Of a stretch of 63,174 bases of DNA, positions 17,405 to 25,632 are shown in pieces. Source of the stretch: Anaerolineaceae bacterium UBA4799 (GTDB lineage: Bacteria; Chloroflexota; Anaerolineae; Anaerolineales; Anaerolineaceae); contig DHGL01000033.1 in NCBI GenBank assembly GCA_002402725.1, forward strand, positions 18,558 through 81,731. Direction: 5' to 3'. Position numbers and translations under genes: made by a program. The stretch's first letter is position 1, and every line of letters starts with the position of its first letter. The notes beneath the pieces are model-generated. The model made no database searches. It was given only the letters and a program-made list of their open reading frames with translations, and was not told the origin of the DNA.

Positions 17405-17413
17405 TGCTAAAAT
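17405..17413 (+). promoter_or_regulatory. Extended -10 promoter placing transcription start at the ATG
   Basis: TGC followed by TAAAAT ends 6 bp before the ATG at 17420; ATGACA at 17387-17392 is a possible -35 with a short 15-bp spacer. The expected start point falls at or next to the ATG and there is no Shine-Dalgarno, so a leaderless mRNA is predicted. Confidence 0.6.
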
Positions 17414-17419
17414 TGATGC

Positions 17420-17872
17420 ATGAAAAACCGCCAGGGTACACCATCCGCAGTTCTTCCTGAAGAACAGGCTCACCGCAGACAGTTCTTATGGCAAATCCTG
17501 CTGCCAATACTGGGAGTAACGAGCGCAGCGCTGATTGTTACCATCCTGGTCGTATTGTCGGCAGGCTCAGCAAATAACCTGAACGCCAAATGGGCAATGC
17601 TCTCAACGATTCTCTTGATCCTGCCCTGGCTGTTTTTAAGCCTGATCCCTCTGGCATTCGTCGTCTTAGGAATCTGGTTACTGAAAAGAACCCACCGTGC
17701 TGTAATCCCCTACCTGGTTGCAGCCGCTCAATATAGCCAGCGCCTGAAAATTCACAATGCGAACCTCACGCAGTTAATTGCTGCTCCATTCATCAAGGTC
17801 AGGTCAGTATACGCTGGGATTGCGTATTTGCTGCGATTGGTCTTTCATATTAAAACGTCACCAAAGGAGTAA
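17420..17872 (+). CDS. Small membrane protein of unknown function
   Basis: 150-aa protein with two clear hydrophobic segments (about residues 26-50 and 60-88) joined by a short loop. A polar N-terminus and a C-terminal basic region (about 90-150) probably face the cytoplasm. I do not recognise a named family. It is followed after 2 bp by a 68-aa single-span protein, and the pair may act together. No Shine-Dalgarno is present; the promoter layout predicts a leaderless transcript. The reading frame and its neighbour spacing support a real gene. Confidence 0.75.
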   Translation: MKNRQGTPSAVLPEEQAHRRQFLWQILLPILGVTSAALIVTILVVLSAGSANNLNAKWAMLSTILLILPWLFLSLIPLAFVVLGIWLLKRTHRAVIPYLVAAAQYSQRLKIHNANLTQLIAAPFIKVRSVYAGIAYLLRLVFHIKTSPKE

Positions 17873-17874
17873 TC

Positions 17875-18081
17875 ATGTCCCGAAATCCGAACTGGAAATC
17901 TTTGACTTTCCTTATTGGCGGTTCCATTGGACTGTTAACTGGTCTGGCAGCTGCTTATTTGGTCGTAAAAAAACAGGAAGAAGGTGGTGAAAGGCTCCGC
18001 CTCACTTCTGGAGACGGCGCGAAAATTGGCATGGGTATTGCCGCGCTCCTCAAGACAATTTCGGAAACCGGGAAACGATAG
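17875..18081 (+). CDS. Small single-span membrane protein
   Basis: 68-aa protein with one glycine-rich membrane helix (about residues 10-31) followed by a basic and charged tail, the general shape of YtxH-like envelope proteins, though I cannot assign the family. It begins 2 bp after the upstream gene. AAAGGAG inside the end of the previous gene (17865-17871) is a good Shine-Dalgarno at 3-nt spacing to the ATG at 17875. It probably forms an operon with the upstream two-span protein. Confidence 0.7.
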   Translation: MSRNPNWKSLTFLIGGSIGLLTGLAAAYLVVKKQEEGGERLRLTSGDGAKIGMGIAALLKTISETGKR

Positions 18082-18136
18082 AATTTTTACATTGATTACA
18101 AATTCCAAATAATTAGCAACAGATCCAGGTTTTTTC

Positions 18137-19150
18137 ATGACCATAAGGCACGATGTAAAATTCATAGTCGCCGGCCAGATTCGCAGAGAATTCATCATCG
18201 ATGTGGAGGGTAAGGCTGTCTCAAATCAACTGGGTGGTTCTCTTCTGTACGCCGCTGCCGCTGTTCATCACTGGGGGGATAATGCTGGACTGCTGGGTGT
18301 AGTGGACAGGCACTTCCCAGGGGAATGGCTAGAATCACTAATCAAGCATGGACTTGATACGCGCGGAATTAAATTCGCGGATGAAGATCTTGAATTGCGC
18401 ACCTTCCAGGCATATTCGGATGCGCGTACCTGCATCTGCGATAACCCGGTGGCGGCTTACGCGGCTCACAACCTGTCCTATCCAAAAGAATTGCTGGGAT
18501 ACTTATACAATACTGAAGAATCAACCGATGAATTCTTCATGTATTCCCGGCTTCTGCTGGAAAAGGTCCCGGGGGATTACTTCGAAGCCACGGCTGCGCA
18601 TATCTGCCCACTCGACGCTGCCAGTCAAATCAAATTAGCAGCCATGTTGGAGAGAGGGTCTATACGGAACATAACCTTGCAGCCTCACCGCTCAACCATG
18701 ATTCCAGAGCGAATCAAAGATGTCGTTGTGCTGAGTAAAGATGCGACCGCTATTTTTGTAAAGGAAATGGAACTACGCAACCTTTTTCAGCTTAGGGCTC
18801 AAGATCTGTGGGATATGACCACCAATCTGTGCGCTTATGGCTGTCGGACTGTGGTGGTTAAAAAACAACAGGGTGGCTACCTGCTTCATGATGCATTTTC
18901 TTCACACAAGTACATGATCCCGGATTACCCGGTCCGGGTGAATGACCCCACGGGCGAAAACGAGGTTTTCTGTGGCGCATTCCTCGCTGCCTATCAGACC
19001 ACATATGACCCGCTCGCCGCAGCCATCACCGGCAGCGCTGCCGCATCGATTAAAAGAGAAGGCACTGGTCCATTCTATATTGATGCTTCTCTGCCTGGTC
19101 TGGATGATGCCCGCATAGATACCATCCGCAGCCGGGTTGTGAGGATGTAA
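18137..19150 (+). CDS. PfkB/ribokinase-fold protein with altered active site
   Basis: 337-aa protein of the PfkB carbohydrate kinase fold: an N-terminal GGSLLYAAAAVHHWG segment resembles PfkB motif 1, and VNDPTGENEVFCGAFLA aligns with motif 2 (DTxGAGDAFxxGF). In that motif the anion hole GAG becomes GEN and the catalytic Asp becomes Glu276. Length is normal for the family. It may be a divergent kinase or a catalytically dead sugar or nucleoside sensor. It lies 55 bp after the small membrane protein and 36 bp before the PAP2 gene. No strong Shine-Dalgarno is seen. Confidence 0.75.
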   Translation: MTIRHDVKFIVAGQIRREFIIDVEGKAVSNQLGGSLLYAAAAVHHWGDNAGLLGVVDRHFPGEWLESLIKHGLDTRGIKFADEDLELRTFQAYSDARTCICDNPVAAYAAHNLSYPKELLGYLYNTEESTDEFFMYSRLLLEKVPGDYFEATAAHICPLDAASQIKLAAMLERGSIRNITLQPHRSTMIPERIKDVVVLSKDATAIFVKEMELRNLFQLRAQDLWDMTTNLCAYGCRTVVVKKQQGGYLLHDAFSSHKYMIPDYPVRVNDPTGENEVFCGAFLAAYQTTYDPLAAAITGSAAASIKREGTGPFYIDASLPGLDDARIDTIRSRVVRM

Positions 19151-19186
19151 ACCTCGTTGAGATGAGTTGTTTTTTAGGAGGATTAT

Positions 19187-20164
19187 ATGGAAGCGCTAAT
19201 CGATTTTGAAATTGCTTTCACCACATTCTGGCAGAATCTGGGCGGTTGGTTAGAATACCCCATGCAGGCGTTCACGTTCCTGGGAAGTGAACTGTTCTTT
19301 TTATTGGTGATGCCAGCACTCTACTGGAGCATCGACCCGGTCATCGGTTTTCGCGCCGGGATGATGCTGATCCTCAGCGGAGGACTGAATTCCGTTTTCA
19401 AGATACTCTTTCATACCCCGCGCCCGTTCTGGGTAGACAGCAATGTGCGCGCTTATTCCTCAGAAACCTCATTCGGGATGCCCTCCGGGCACTCTCAAAA
19501 CTCAGCCGCCATCTGGGGTATCATTGCCGCGACCATCCGCAGCAAGTGGGCATATATCCTCGCGGTTGTGCTGGTATTCTTCATCGGCCTTTCACGAATT
19601 TATCTAGGCGTGCACTTTCTGCACGATGTATTGACGGGATGGCTTGCCGGTATTCTGATCATCCTGCTCTATATTAAATTCGAAGCACCCGTTTCCGGTT
19701 GGCTGAAAAGTAAAACTTTTGCTTTCCAAATCCTGGTTTCCTTCTTATTCGGGGTAAGTTTTATTCTACTTGGATACCTCGCTCAGTTATCGACCAGCAA
19801 GTGGGTTCTCCCCACCGAATGGACCACCCTGGCACTGGCCGCCGGCGCTGAAGCCCCTGACCCGTTCAATCTTGAGGGGGTAATCACTATCGCCGGGGTG
19901 GCTTTTGGTTTCACCGCTGGTTTTGCCTGGTGGCGAAATAAATTTGGTGTATACGAAATCAGATGTTCATCCGTAAAGAAACTGGCGCGTTACACTTTTG
20001 GCTTGATGGGGATCGTGGTGTTATATTTTGGCTTGAAGCTTGTCTTCCCTGAAGAACCGCTGCTGGTCGGTGGCACTTTCCGTTTCATCAGGTATACGCT
20101 CATCGGGATGTGGGTCACATTCATCGCGCCGTGGTTCTTTCGACTGCTGCACCTCGAGCGCTAA
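19187..20164 (+). CDS. PAP2-family membrane phosphatase
   Basis: Integral membrane phosphatase of the phosphatidic acid phosphatase/undecaprenyl-diphosphatase superfamily, probably acting on a lipid or isoprenoid phosphate at the outer face of the membrane. The three catalytic motifs are intact: KILFHTPRP, PSGHSQNS and SRIYLGVHFLHD. The 325-aa protein carries extra C-terminal membrane helices beyond the core. AGGAGG precedes the ATG. Family known; substrate inferred only broadly, with carrier-lipid recycling a plausible role given the polysaccharide genes nearby. Confidence 0.9.
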   Translation: MEALIDFEIAFTTFWQNLGGWLEYPMQAFTFLGSELFFLLVMPALYWSIDPVIGFRAGMMLILSGGLNSVFKILFHTPRPFWVDSNVRAYSSETSFGMPSGHSQNSAAIWGIIAATIRSKWAYILAVVLVFFIGLSRIYLGVHFLHDVLTGWLAGILIILLYIKFEAPVSGWLKSKTFAFQILVSFLFGVSFILLGYLAQLSTSKWVLPTEWTTLALAAGAEAPDPFNLEGVITIAGVAFGFTAGFAWWRNKFGVYEIRCSSVKKLARYTFGLMGIVVLYFGLKLVFPEEPLLVGGTFRFIRYTLIGMWVTFIAPWFFRLLHLER

Positions 20165-20182
20165 TAATGTGAGTTAAAGGGC

Positions 20183-20188
20183 TATAAT
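20183..20188 (+). promoter_or_regulatory. Predicted -10 element of the YtxH-like gene
   Basis: A perfect TATAAT lies 27 bp upstream of the ATG at 20216 and 18 bp after the PAP2 stop; no convincing -35 precedes it. Confidence 0.45.
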
Positions 20189-20215
20189 TAATATTATTGC
20201 GTGATGGGAGGAACC

Positions 20216-20428
20216 ATGAAAGCAATCGAAAAGTTCTTGACCGGTTTTATCCTGGGTGGTGTCGTTGGCGCTCTGGTGGTACTTTTGTATACGCCTGAAT
20301 CTGGCGATAAAATGCGCACCCGCTTTAAGGACAATTATTTTCTCGTACGCAATGAGGTACATAATGCCACCCGCCAGCGCAGCGAGGAACTAAAACAAGA
20401 ACTGGCACGGCTCCAACAGAAAAATTGA
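20216..20428 (+). CDS. YtxH-like small membrane protein
   Basis: 70-aa protein with a glycine-rich N-terminal membrane helix (FLTGFILGGVVGALVVLLY) followed by TPESGDKMR and a charged helical tail, the typical YtxH/gas-vesicle-accessory-like pattern of stress-related envelope proteins. GGGAGG upstream decides the ATG at 20216; the frame also opens at a GTG at 20201, which would place the ribosome site inside the gene. The molecular role of this family is poorly known. Confidence 0.8.
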   Translation: MKAIEKFLTGFILGGVVGALVVLLYTPESGDKMRTRFKDNYFLVRNEVHNATRQRSEELKQELARLQQKN

Positions 20429-20447
20429 GATAGTCTAGCAATTCCTC

Positions 20448-20475
20448 ACAGGACCAGCCCATCAGCTGGTCCTGT
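20448..20475. terminator. Hairpin between convergent genes
   Basis: A perfect 11-bp stem (20448-20458 with 20465-20475, 6-nt loop) lies between the YtxH-like gene and the convergent metalloprotease gene. It is followed on the plus strand by TGTCTATCTT, only moderately U-rich, so terminator function is probable but not certain. Confidence 0.65.
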
Positions 20476-20478
20476 TGT

Positions 20479-22512
20479 CTATCTTAGAGTCACCCGGTAC
20501 TCTGCTTCCTGCCTGGTGAACCTGGTCGAACCACTGACAATCACCACATATGTCTGACCTGTGGACTGGGGAGCGAGTGTCACTGAGAGAACTTCACCGG
20601 CGTTAAGGGCGTACTTCTGCACAGGTGACCTTCCGGAAGTATCCAAAATTGTTACCAGGAAACTCTGCGGGATTCGATTTTCGATATTGACAAAACCCTC
20701 AGTCAACCAGCCGCCTGCGTCCGTTTCAAAATCAGCAAGGTAACCCGCAGCATCAATACTGATATTGTCAAGTAGAAATCCCTCTGCGGTGACCGCTTCG
20801 TCTGTAATATACTCGAAACTTAATGTCACCTTCTTCCCTGCATACTCTGACAGGTCCACCTCCTGGTCGATCCAACCTCCCGAGTAGCCGTTGTACCCAC
20901 AGCCATAATTATTGCCGGTGAGATTCTGGCTGCTGCAGGATGGCGTTGACACTAATTGCCAGTTTTCTCCATCTGCTGCTGCCAGCAGGTAAACATAGTC
21001 GTAATCTACTTCGAGGTCATACCAGGTTTCATAACGCAGACTAATTGGAGCGCTAACCCTGGTAAAATCAAATTCCTGGGTTAACCTGGTAACCGACCCA
21101 TCTGCGCGGTTGGACCACATAAAGCGGTTATCCCCGCTGGAAATCGGCAGTACAGGAACCGTCGGAGAACCAGAGAACTCCAGCTCGATCTCTTCGCTGG
21201 CGCAATCAAGTTCAATGTAATCCGTCCCATATTGTTTTACCGTTCGCTCAAGTTGCATGTTGTTACAGGAGGATATTGTTTCAGTGATGCTCGCGGTGGG
21301 GGCGGAGGGGTAGATATTGTAAACATAACGACCGTCATCGAACCCGGCATCGTTCAACAGGTTCGCAATCGTCCAATCTACAAAGAGATCATCCGCGCTG
21401 ATGTTCTTCCCTGTAGCAGGGTCTGTTATACCATTTTGTGATAGAACGTGGTCAATACTGCCAAATCCATCAAGCTGATTGGCGACTACCTCCTTGGTGA
21501 TTTCCTCGCCAAACCGATCCAGCAGATAAGTGACATAAAGAAAACTGGCGCCGTAATGCGCATCGTTTTCACTGGAATCAGTTGACCAGTCATTCAACTG
21601 CACGTCAGTATCATAAGAAAATACATAATCAAAACCACCCGCGCTGTAACCGTTAAGCAACGTTGCCAGTTCTGAAAAACCTTCGTTGACCCACAGTTCC
21701 TCGTTAGGGTCATGATAGCCGTGGATCAGGTGCTGAAATTCGTGCGCCATCACGCTCAGGGTATAGGGGTCTGAGAGTGCCTGAACATCTGAATTGATGT
21801 AGAACATTTCATGGGCGTTGGAGTTCTCGTGAGCCAGCGGCAGCACCCCATCCGATGAAGCGTTATATCCCGCCAGATAATAGCCCATATCCCCGGCATA
21901 CAAGATGTAAAGGTGCGGATCATTGTCCACCCCGGGTATCCATTCAGTTCCAAAGAATTCCTGATTAGTGGGGTAAATCTGATTTTCGAAGACATCGAGC
22001 GTAGTCAGCATCTCCTCGCGATCAATGTAGACGCCATCTTCAACCCAAAAATACAAGTGATCAGAAGCATAGCGCAGCACCGCGGAAACCACGCTGGAAA
22101 TGTTAGTATCTGTATTGAGCTTGTTGAATTCCAGGCGGTCCCCAACCTCATAAACGATGGGATAGGTGGTCAACTGCAGCGGGATGCCCTTCTTGCCTTC
22201 ATATCGCTCAGCCAGGTAAATAAGGTCGGCGCTCGGAATGACCGTATTTTGTAATGTCGCAAGCGTACTATACATTCCCGCTACCGTTTCTGCAGCAATC
22301 GGTGTCAACGTGGGTGAAGGGAACGATGTGTTCTTGGGACTGATTGACGTTGGCGCAGCATCCGGGATGTCAGTGATTTCCGCTGTAGGCGCAAGTAAAC
22401 CGGATACGCTCGATAACAGAAGAGCCAAACCACCACAAACCACCAGCAGGCAACAGGCTGAAATCAATATGATTAGAAACACCAGTAATACGGACTTTTC
22501 AGATTTATCCAT
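20479..22512 (-). CDS. Secreted/anchored zinc metalloprotease with immune-inhibitor-A-like C-terminus
   Basis: 677-aa extracytoplasmic protein. A membrane helix (about residues 7-37) and a Pro/Ser/Thr linker precede a zinc protease domain with HEFQH at 257-261 and a downstream NEGFSE whose Glu (about 277) fits a gluzincin third ligand. The C-terminal half contains an immune-inhibitor-A-like beta-sandwich (GGWIDQEVDLSEYAGKKV; then FLLDNISI) and a final beta domain. The ATG at 22512 overlaps the upstream O-antigen ligase-like gene by 8 bp; an N-terminal extension in frame lacks support. It ends an operon with wzz- and wzy-like genes, so it may process surface proteins or the polymer export machinery. 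Confidence 0.82.
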   Translation of the reverse strand: MDKSEKSVLLVFLIILISACCLLVVCGGLALLLSSVSGLLAPTAEITDIPDAAPTSISPKNTSFPSPTLTPIAAETVAGMYSTLATLQNTVIPSADLIYLAERYEGKKGIPLQLTTYPIVYEVGDRLEFNKLNTDTNISSVVSAVLRYASDHLYFWVEDGVYIDREEMLTTLDVFENQIYPTNQEFFGTEWIPGVDNDPHLYILYAGDMGYYLAGYNASSDGVLPLAHENSNAHEMFYINSDVQALSDPYTLSVMAHEFQHLIHGYHDPNEELWVNEGFSELATLLNGYSAGGFDYVFSYDTDVQLNDWSTDSSENDAHYGASFLYVTYLLDRFGEEITKEVVANQLDGFGSIDHVLSQNGITDPATGKNISADDLFVDWTIANLLNDAGFDDGRYVYNIYPSAPTASITETISSCNNMQLERTVKQYGTDYIELDCASEEIELEFSGSPTVPVLPISSGDNRFMWSNRADGSVTRLTQEFDFTRVSAPISLRYETWYDLEVDYDYVYLLAAADGENWQLVSTPSCSSQNLTGNNYGCGYNGYSGGWIDQEVDLSEYAGKKVTLSFEYITDEAVTAEGFLLDNISIDAAGYLADFETDAGGWLTEGFVNIENRIPQSFLVTILDTSGRSPVQKYALNAGEVLSVTLAPQSTGQTYVVIVSGSTRFTRQEAEYRVTLR

Positions 22513-23953
22513 TCTCTGCACTATTCGGCATAGTATACCAACGCCAACCAGCGGTGACCAAGCCCATGCTGAACCATAAATAAGGCAGCCCAAAACTATC
22601 CACGCTGAATTCTTCAGCCATCAATGCCGCCAGCATGAAAACTCCCATAAAACCCAGGGTTCTGCGCGTCCCCTCACCCTTGATAATCATTTCCAGAGAA
22701 GTGAAAGCGAAAAGTACCAGAAAAGAGAGGAACAACGCGAAACCAATGATTCCAGTCTCAGCCAACAGCCGTGACCACAAATTCTTGATGTTCAACAATC
22801 CCTCAGACTGGAACAATAGTTTTCGGGTCTCGCTCAGCCCCCAACCCGCATCTGGCAGATATTCCGGGAAATAAAACCCCGAAAAACCAACCCCAACCCC
22901 GATGATAGGATGGTCATTGAAGATGTTCCACCCGGTTTGCCAGTAAATCACCCGTTCCCCAAAGCGCAGGTTATCCGCATATTCGATAAGTGGGTTCTCG
23001 CCCTCGGCTGAAAAATTAAAGACATTCTCCATCCTGGGGTCCATTCGGCTCCAACCCCATAAACCAGCGGCGAGCAAAACCAGGTAGACCAGGACCAACC
23101 CCAGCGTGATGCCTGCAATCCCTAAGACTTTTCTTTTTCGGCTCGTCTTTCGCATCAGCGTTCTGCCCAGGCGGATATTCATGAACACGAAGATCACTGC
23201 CACCACCAGGATGAAGGATAGTAATCCACCACGCGAAAGCGTCCCCGCAAGCACAATGATGCCAAGCAGCGCCAGCAGGTTTTCAAGGGAGAATTTCCAA
23301 AACCTGAACCCGTGCACACTGGTGCGGTTGTAGCTGGCTGCGAGCCAGTACGCTAAAAAAACCAGGTTGAGCATGTGGGCCAGCCAGGAAGGCTCAGAAG
23401 CAAAGCCCTGCATGCGGTCTACCAGCAGCCTGGTCGGCGAAATGAAAGTTTGGAACTGATTGAGGAATTGCTTGGTTGCTGGTAACAAGGGTTCCAGTAC
23501 CACCTGAAGGATGGACCACGTCACGACCGCCAACCCTGTCCAGTTGACCAGGCGTAAGGTTTTATCAATTCTTTCGCGTGAACCAGGTAAACTGACTGCT
23601 GCCAGATAAAAAAGGAAGCCCAGTATTAATGTAACCGCGCCTTCAAACCCCGCGGCAAGCGGCGATTGAGCCTTATAAAGCGGTAAAGGTCGCAGGAACG
23701 CCAGCGCGACCGTAAACAGAGCATACAGAAAGAACAACAGAACCACTTTCATGTGCACAGGTACAGGGCTTTTCTGCCACAGGTACAGCGGTAAGAAGAG
23801 CAGCACCAGGGGAATTAGCGGAAGGAGTGATGCCGGAGCTACTGAAGTGGAACCTGTCAGTTTCATTACCAATGGAAAAGTGGTGATTGGCAGGGTAATC
23901 ACCAGCAGTGTCCACAAGAACCAGGTGCCCTTTTGCCAGAGACGGTAGATCAC
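22505..23953 (-). CDS. O-antigen ligase/polymerase family membrane protein
   Basis: 482-aa integral membrane protein with about 12 hydrophobic segments and a large periplasm-facing loop before the last helices, including ERVIYWQTGWNIFNDHPIIG and GVGVGFSGF, typical of the Wzy_C/O-antigen ligase fold. It probably polymerises or transfers a polysaccharide repeat unit outside the membrane. It overlaps the wzz-like gene by 4 bp (ATGA) and the metalloprotease gene by 8 bp, so three genes are coupled. Polymerase and ligase cannot be told apart from sequence alone. Confidence 0.85.
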   Translation of the reverse strand: MIYRLWQKGTWFLWTLLVITLPITTFPLVMKLTGSTSVAPASLLPLIPLVLLFLPLYLWQKSPVPVHMKVVLLFFLYALFTVALAFLRPLPLYKAQSPLAAGFEGAVTLILGFLFYLAAVSLPGSRERIDKTLRLVNWTGLAVVTWSILQVVLEPLLPATKQFLNQFQTFISPTRLLVDRMQGFASEPSWLAHMLNLVFLAYWLAASYNRTSVHGFRFWKFSLENLLALLGIIVLAGTLSRGGLLSFILVVAVIFVFMNIRLGRTLMRKTSRKRKVLGIAGITLGLVLVYLVLLAAGLWGWSRMDPRMENVFNFSAEGENPLIEYADNLRFGERVIYWQTGWNIFNDHPIIGVGVGFSGFYFPEYLPDAGWGLSETRKLLFQSEGLLNIKNLWSRLLAETGIIGFALFLSFLVLFAFTSLEMIIKGEGTRRTLGFMGVFMLAALMAEEFSVDSFGLPYLWFSMGLVTAGWRWYTMPNSAENG

Positions 23954-24765
23954 TTTTTACTGCCTGCACGATGAATCCGGGGGTAACCCAGCAGGAAAAG
24001 GATAAGAGCAACCAGCAGTCCAACCAATATGCCGGCAAGCGTCGTGATGTTCGCACCGTAATGCGACGGTTGCACAGGCAACCCAGCCTCTTGTGTCACC
24101 TGGAAGCTGATGCGCGAGATTAACAACCTGTTCAATAACGTAGCGGATAACGCCTCATCATTCGAACCCTCCTCGCTTGCGATCAGCGTGCGCATTTTCT
24201 CAAGCGTGCAGTATGGAGAGACCGGTTCCAGGCTGACCGCTTGTTGAAAACAGGCTTCCACCTCCGATTGGGCGTTAACTTGCGCCAGTGCGGTGATGGA
24301 TTGCTGGCGGAGTTTTTCCAGCGCCATCAGGGATGACTCCAGCCAGAGTTGATTTACTTTTTGGGCAGTTTGCGGCTCGTGGAAGCGACTGCTCAATTGC
24401 CAGCGGTAACCCTGCCTGGAAGCCACTAAACCACTGGCCACGTCCTCTGGATTTGCCAACAGTCCCTGGTCAAGGGCGGCGGTTGAAGTTTTTTCGATCA
24501 CGGCGTCTGATGTGATGATGTCGCCGACTGCCGCCAAAAGGAAATCCTCCTCGTAATCGGTCAGGCGGCCGGCGTAGGCAAAATCGATCGCCGTGGTGAT
24601 ATGCGCGGTGGACTCGTAAAGTGGTTTTTGTAAAAGCGCAATCAGCAGACCTGCCACTCCCCCGGCAATCATCAGGATGGTCACCAACCACCAATAACGC
24701 ACTGCCCTTGTGAAAATATCACTCAGCAGCAGGTCTTTGCTGTAGTCATCATTTTGCTCTGCCAT
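23950..24765 (-). CDS. Wzz/chain-length-determinant-like membrane protein
   Basis: 271-aa protein with two membrane helices (about residues 27-48 and 238-262) around a mainly helical external domain, the polysaccharide co-polymerase architecture. The segment RYWWLVTILMIAGGVAG followed by KPLYESTAHI fits the Wzz N-terminal domain. There is no fused tyrosine kinase. It would set chain length for the polymer made by the adjacent Wzy-like protein. A TATAAT ends 7 bp upstream of the ATG with no Shine-Dalgarno, so the operon may start as a leaderless mRNA. Confidence 0.82.
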   Translation of the reverse strand: MAEQNDDYSKDLLLSDIFTRAVRYWWLVTILMIAGGVAGLLIALLQKPLYESTAHITTAIDFAYAGRLTDYEEDFLLAAVGDIITSDAVIEKTSTAALDQGLLANPEDVASGLVASRQGYRWQLSSRFHEPQTAQKVNQLWLESSLMALEKLRQQSITALAQVNAQSEVEACFQQAVSLEPVSPYCTLEKMRTLIASEEGSNDEALSATLLNRLLISRISFQVTQEAGLPVQPSHYGANITTLAGILVGLLVALILFLLGYPRIHRAGSKK

Positions 24766-24772
24766 TGGCTGA

Positions 24773-24778
24773 ATTATA
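24773..24778 (-). promoter_or_regulatory. -10 element of the wzz-wzy-protease operon
   Basis: On the minus strand TATAAT is separated from the ATG at 24765 by seven bases, so transcription would begin at or next to the start codon. No clear -35 is seen. Confidence 0.55.
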
Positions 24779-24837
24779 CACTGCCATCAACCACGCGTGG
24801 CAAACCAGGCTAGCGGATACAGCTTATGATACAAGTA

Positions 24838-25497
24838 TCATTTTTCCACAAAATTGAAGATCATCAGGTTCTTCTGGCAATCCGCCTGGGTGGAGATTGA
24901 AATAAGTTCGGTTAGTGGTTTTTGTGCCTCATCGAAAACTTGCAGGTAGAGCGTGTCCTTTGAGTTTACGGCTTTGTCTCCCAGGACAATTTCATAACTT
25001 CCCGGGCCGTAAGGCAATCCGGCGACCATGCCCGTAACGCCAACACTGGCGATCTCTTTTCCATTCCACTTACCACTGACCTTCACGATTAAATTCATGA
25101 CCGGCTCGTTATTGGCATTGAAAACTTGCCCGGCGATTCCCTGCCAGGCACAGCCTGCGGAAAGGTGGGCGAAGTTATCCGTGTAGGCCGGAGAGCCTGT
25201 TTGCACCCCGTAAACAGCCTCAAAGGGAACGGGTGTTGCTTCGGGTTCGGGGGTGGACTCAGCGGTGACTTCAGCCGTCGCTGAAAGCGTGAGTAAGATT
25301 TCCTCAGTGGCTGTTGGCTCGATTGTGGGTTCAGCCGCCTCAGTAATGGCTGTTTCCTCTTCTGTGGTTGCGGTAAATCCCGTAGTAACCACGGTCGGCG
25401 TAAGTTCGCTGAGTACAATATTCACACCATCTTTAAAGAGAATGGTGCAGGCCGTCATGACGAGCAGCATAAATGCCCAGATAATCTTCTTAAACAT
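24838..25497 (-). CDS. Lipoprotein of unknown function with Thr/Glu-rich linker
   Basis: 219-aa predicted lipoprotein: signal sequence MFKKIIWAFMLLVMTAC with lipobox VMTAC, then a Thr/Glu/Pro-rich linker to about residue 105, then a compact beta-rich domain with CAWQGIAGQVFNANNEPV, which resembles carboxypeptidase-regulatory or Ig-like extracellular domains. A GGAGG motif precedes the ATG at 25497; a longer in-frame version would lose the signal-peptide logic. It is upstream of and on the same strand as the wzz-wzy operon, which has its own promoter. Function not known. Confidence 0.75.
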   Translation of the reverse strand: MFKKIIWAFMLLVMTACTILFKDGVNIVLSELTPTVVTTGFTATTEEETAITEAAEPTIEPTATEEILLTLSATAEVTAESTPEPEATPVPFEAVYGVQTGSPAYTDNFAHLSAGCAWQGIAGQVFNANNEPVMNLIVKVSGKWNGKEIASVGVTGMVAGLPYGPGSYEIVLGDKAVNSKDTLYLQVFDEAQKPLTELISISTQADCQKNLMIFNFVEK

Positions 25498-25632
25498 ACA
25501 CAACCTCCAACTTCGCGCGTGCTGTAAGGGGAATTGATGCACTTTCTATGCCAGCCTGTCGATTTCCAGGATTATTAAAAGGGAGGGATTTACGCAATAG
25601 ATAATAGAATATAATCTGATGTAGGAGAAACC

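Larger units (their letters stand above)
16979..17419. other. AT-rich intergenic region between recX and a membrane-protein gene
   Basis: About 440 bp without a plausible gene on either strand and clearly more AT-rich than its surroundings. It holds three copies of the 10-mer TCTCAATATT (17323-17332, 17333-17342, 17348-17357), the first two in tandem and the third 15 bp on, and ends in the promoter of the next gene. Nothing else is recognised; a small RNA cannot be excluded. Confidence 0.6.

Noticed and set aside
22505..24765. Possible tyrosine-kinase-regulated capsule operon
   Set aside because: The Wzz-like protein has no kinase domain and no BY-kinase or phosphatase gene is adjacent.
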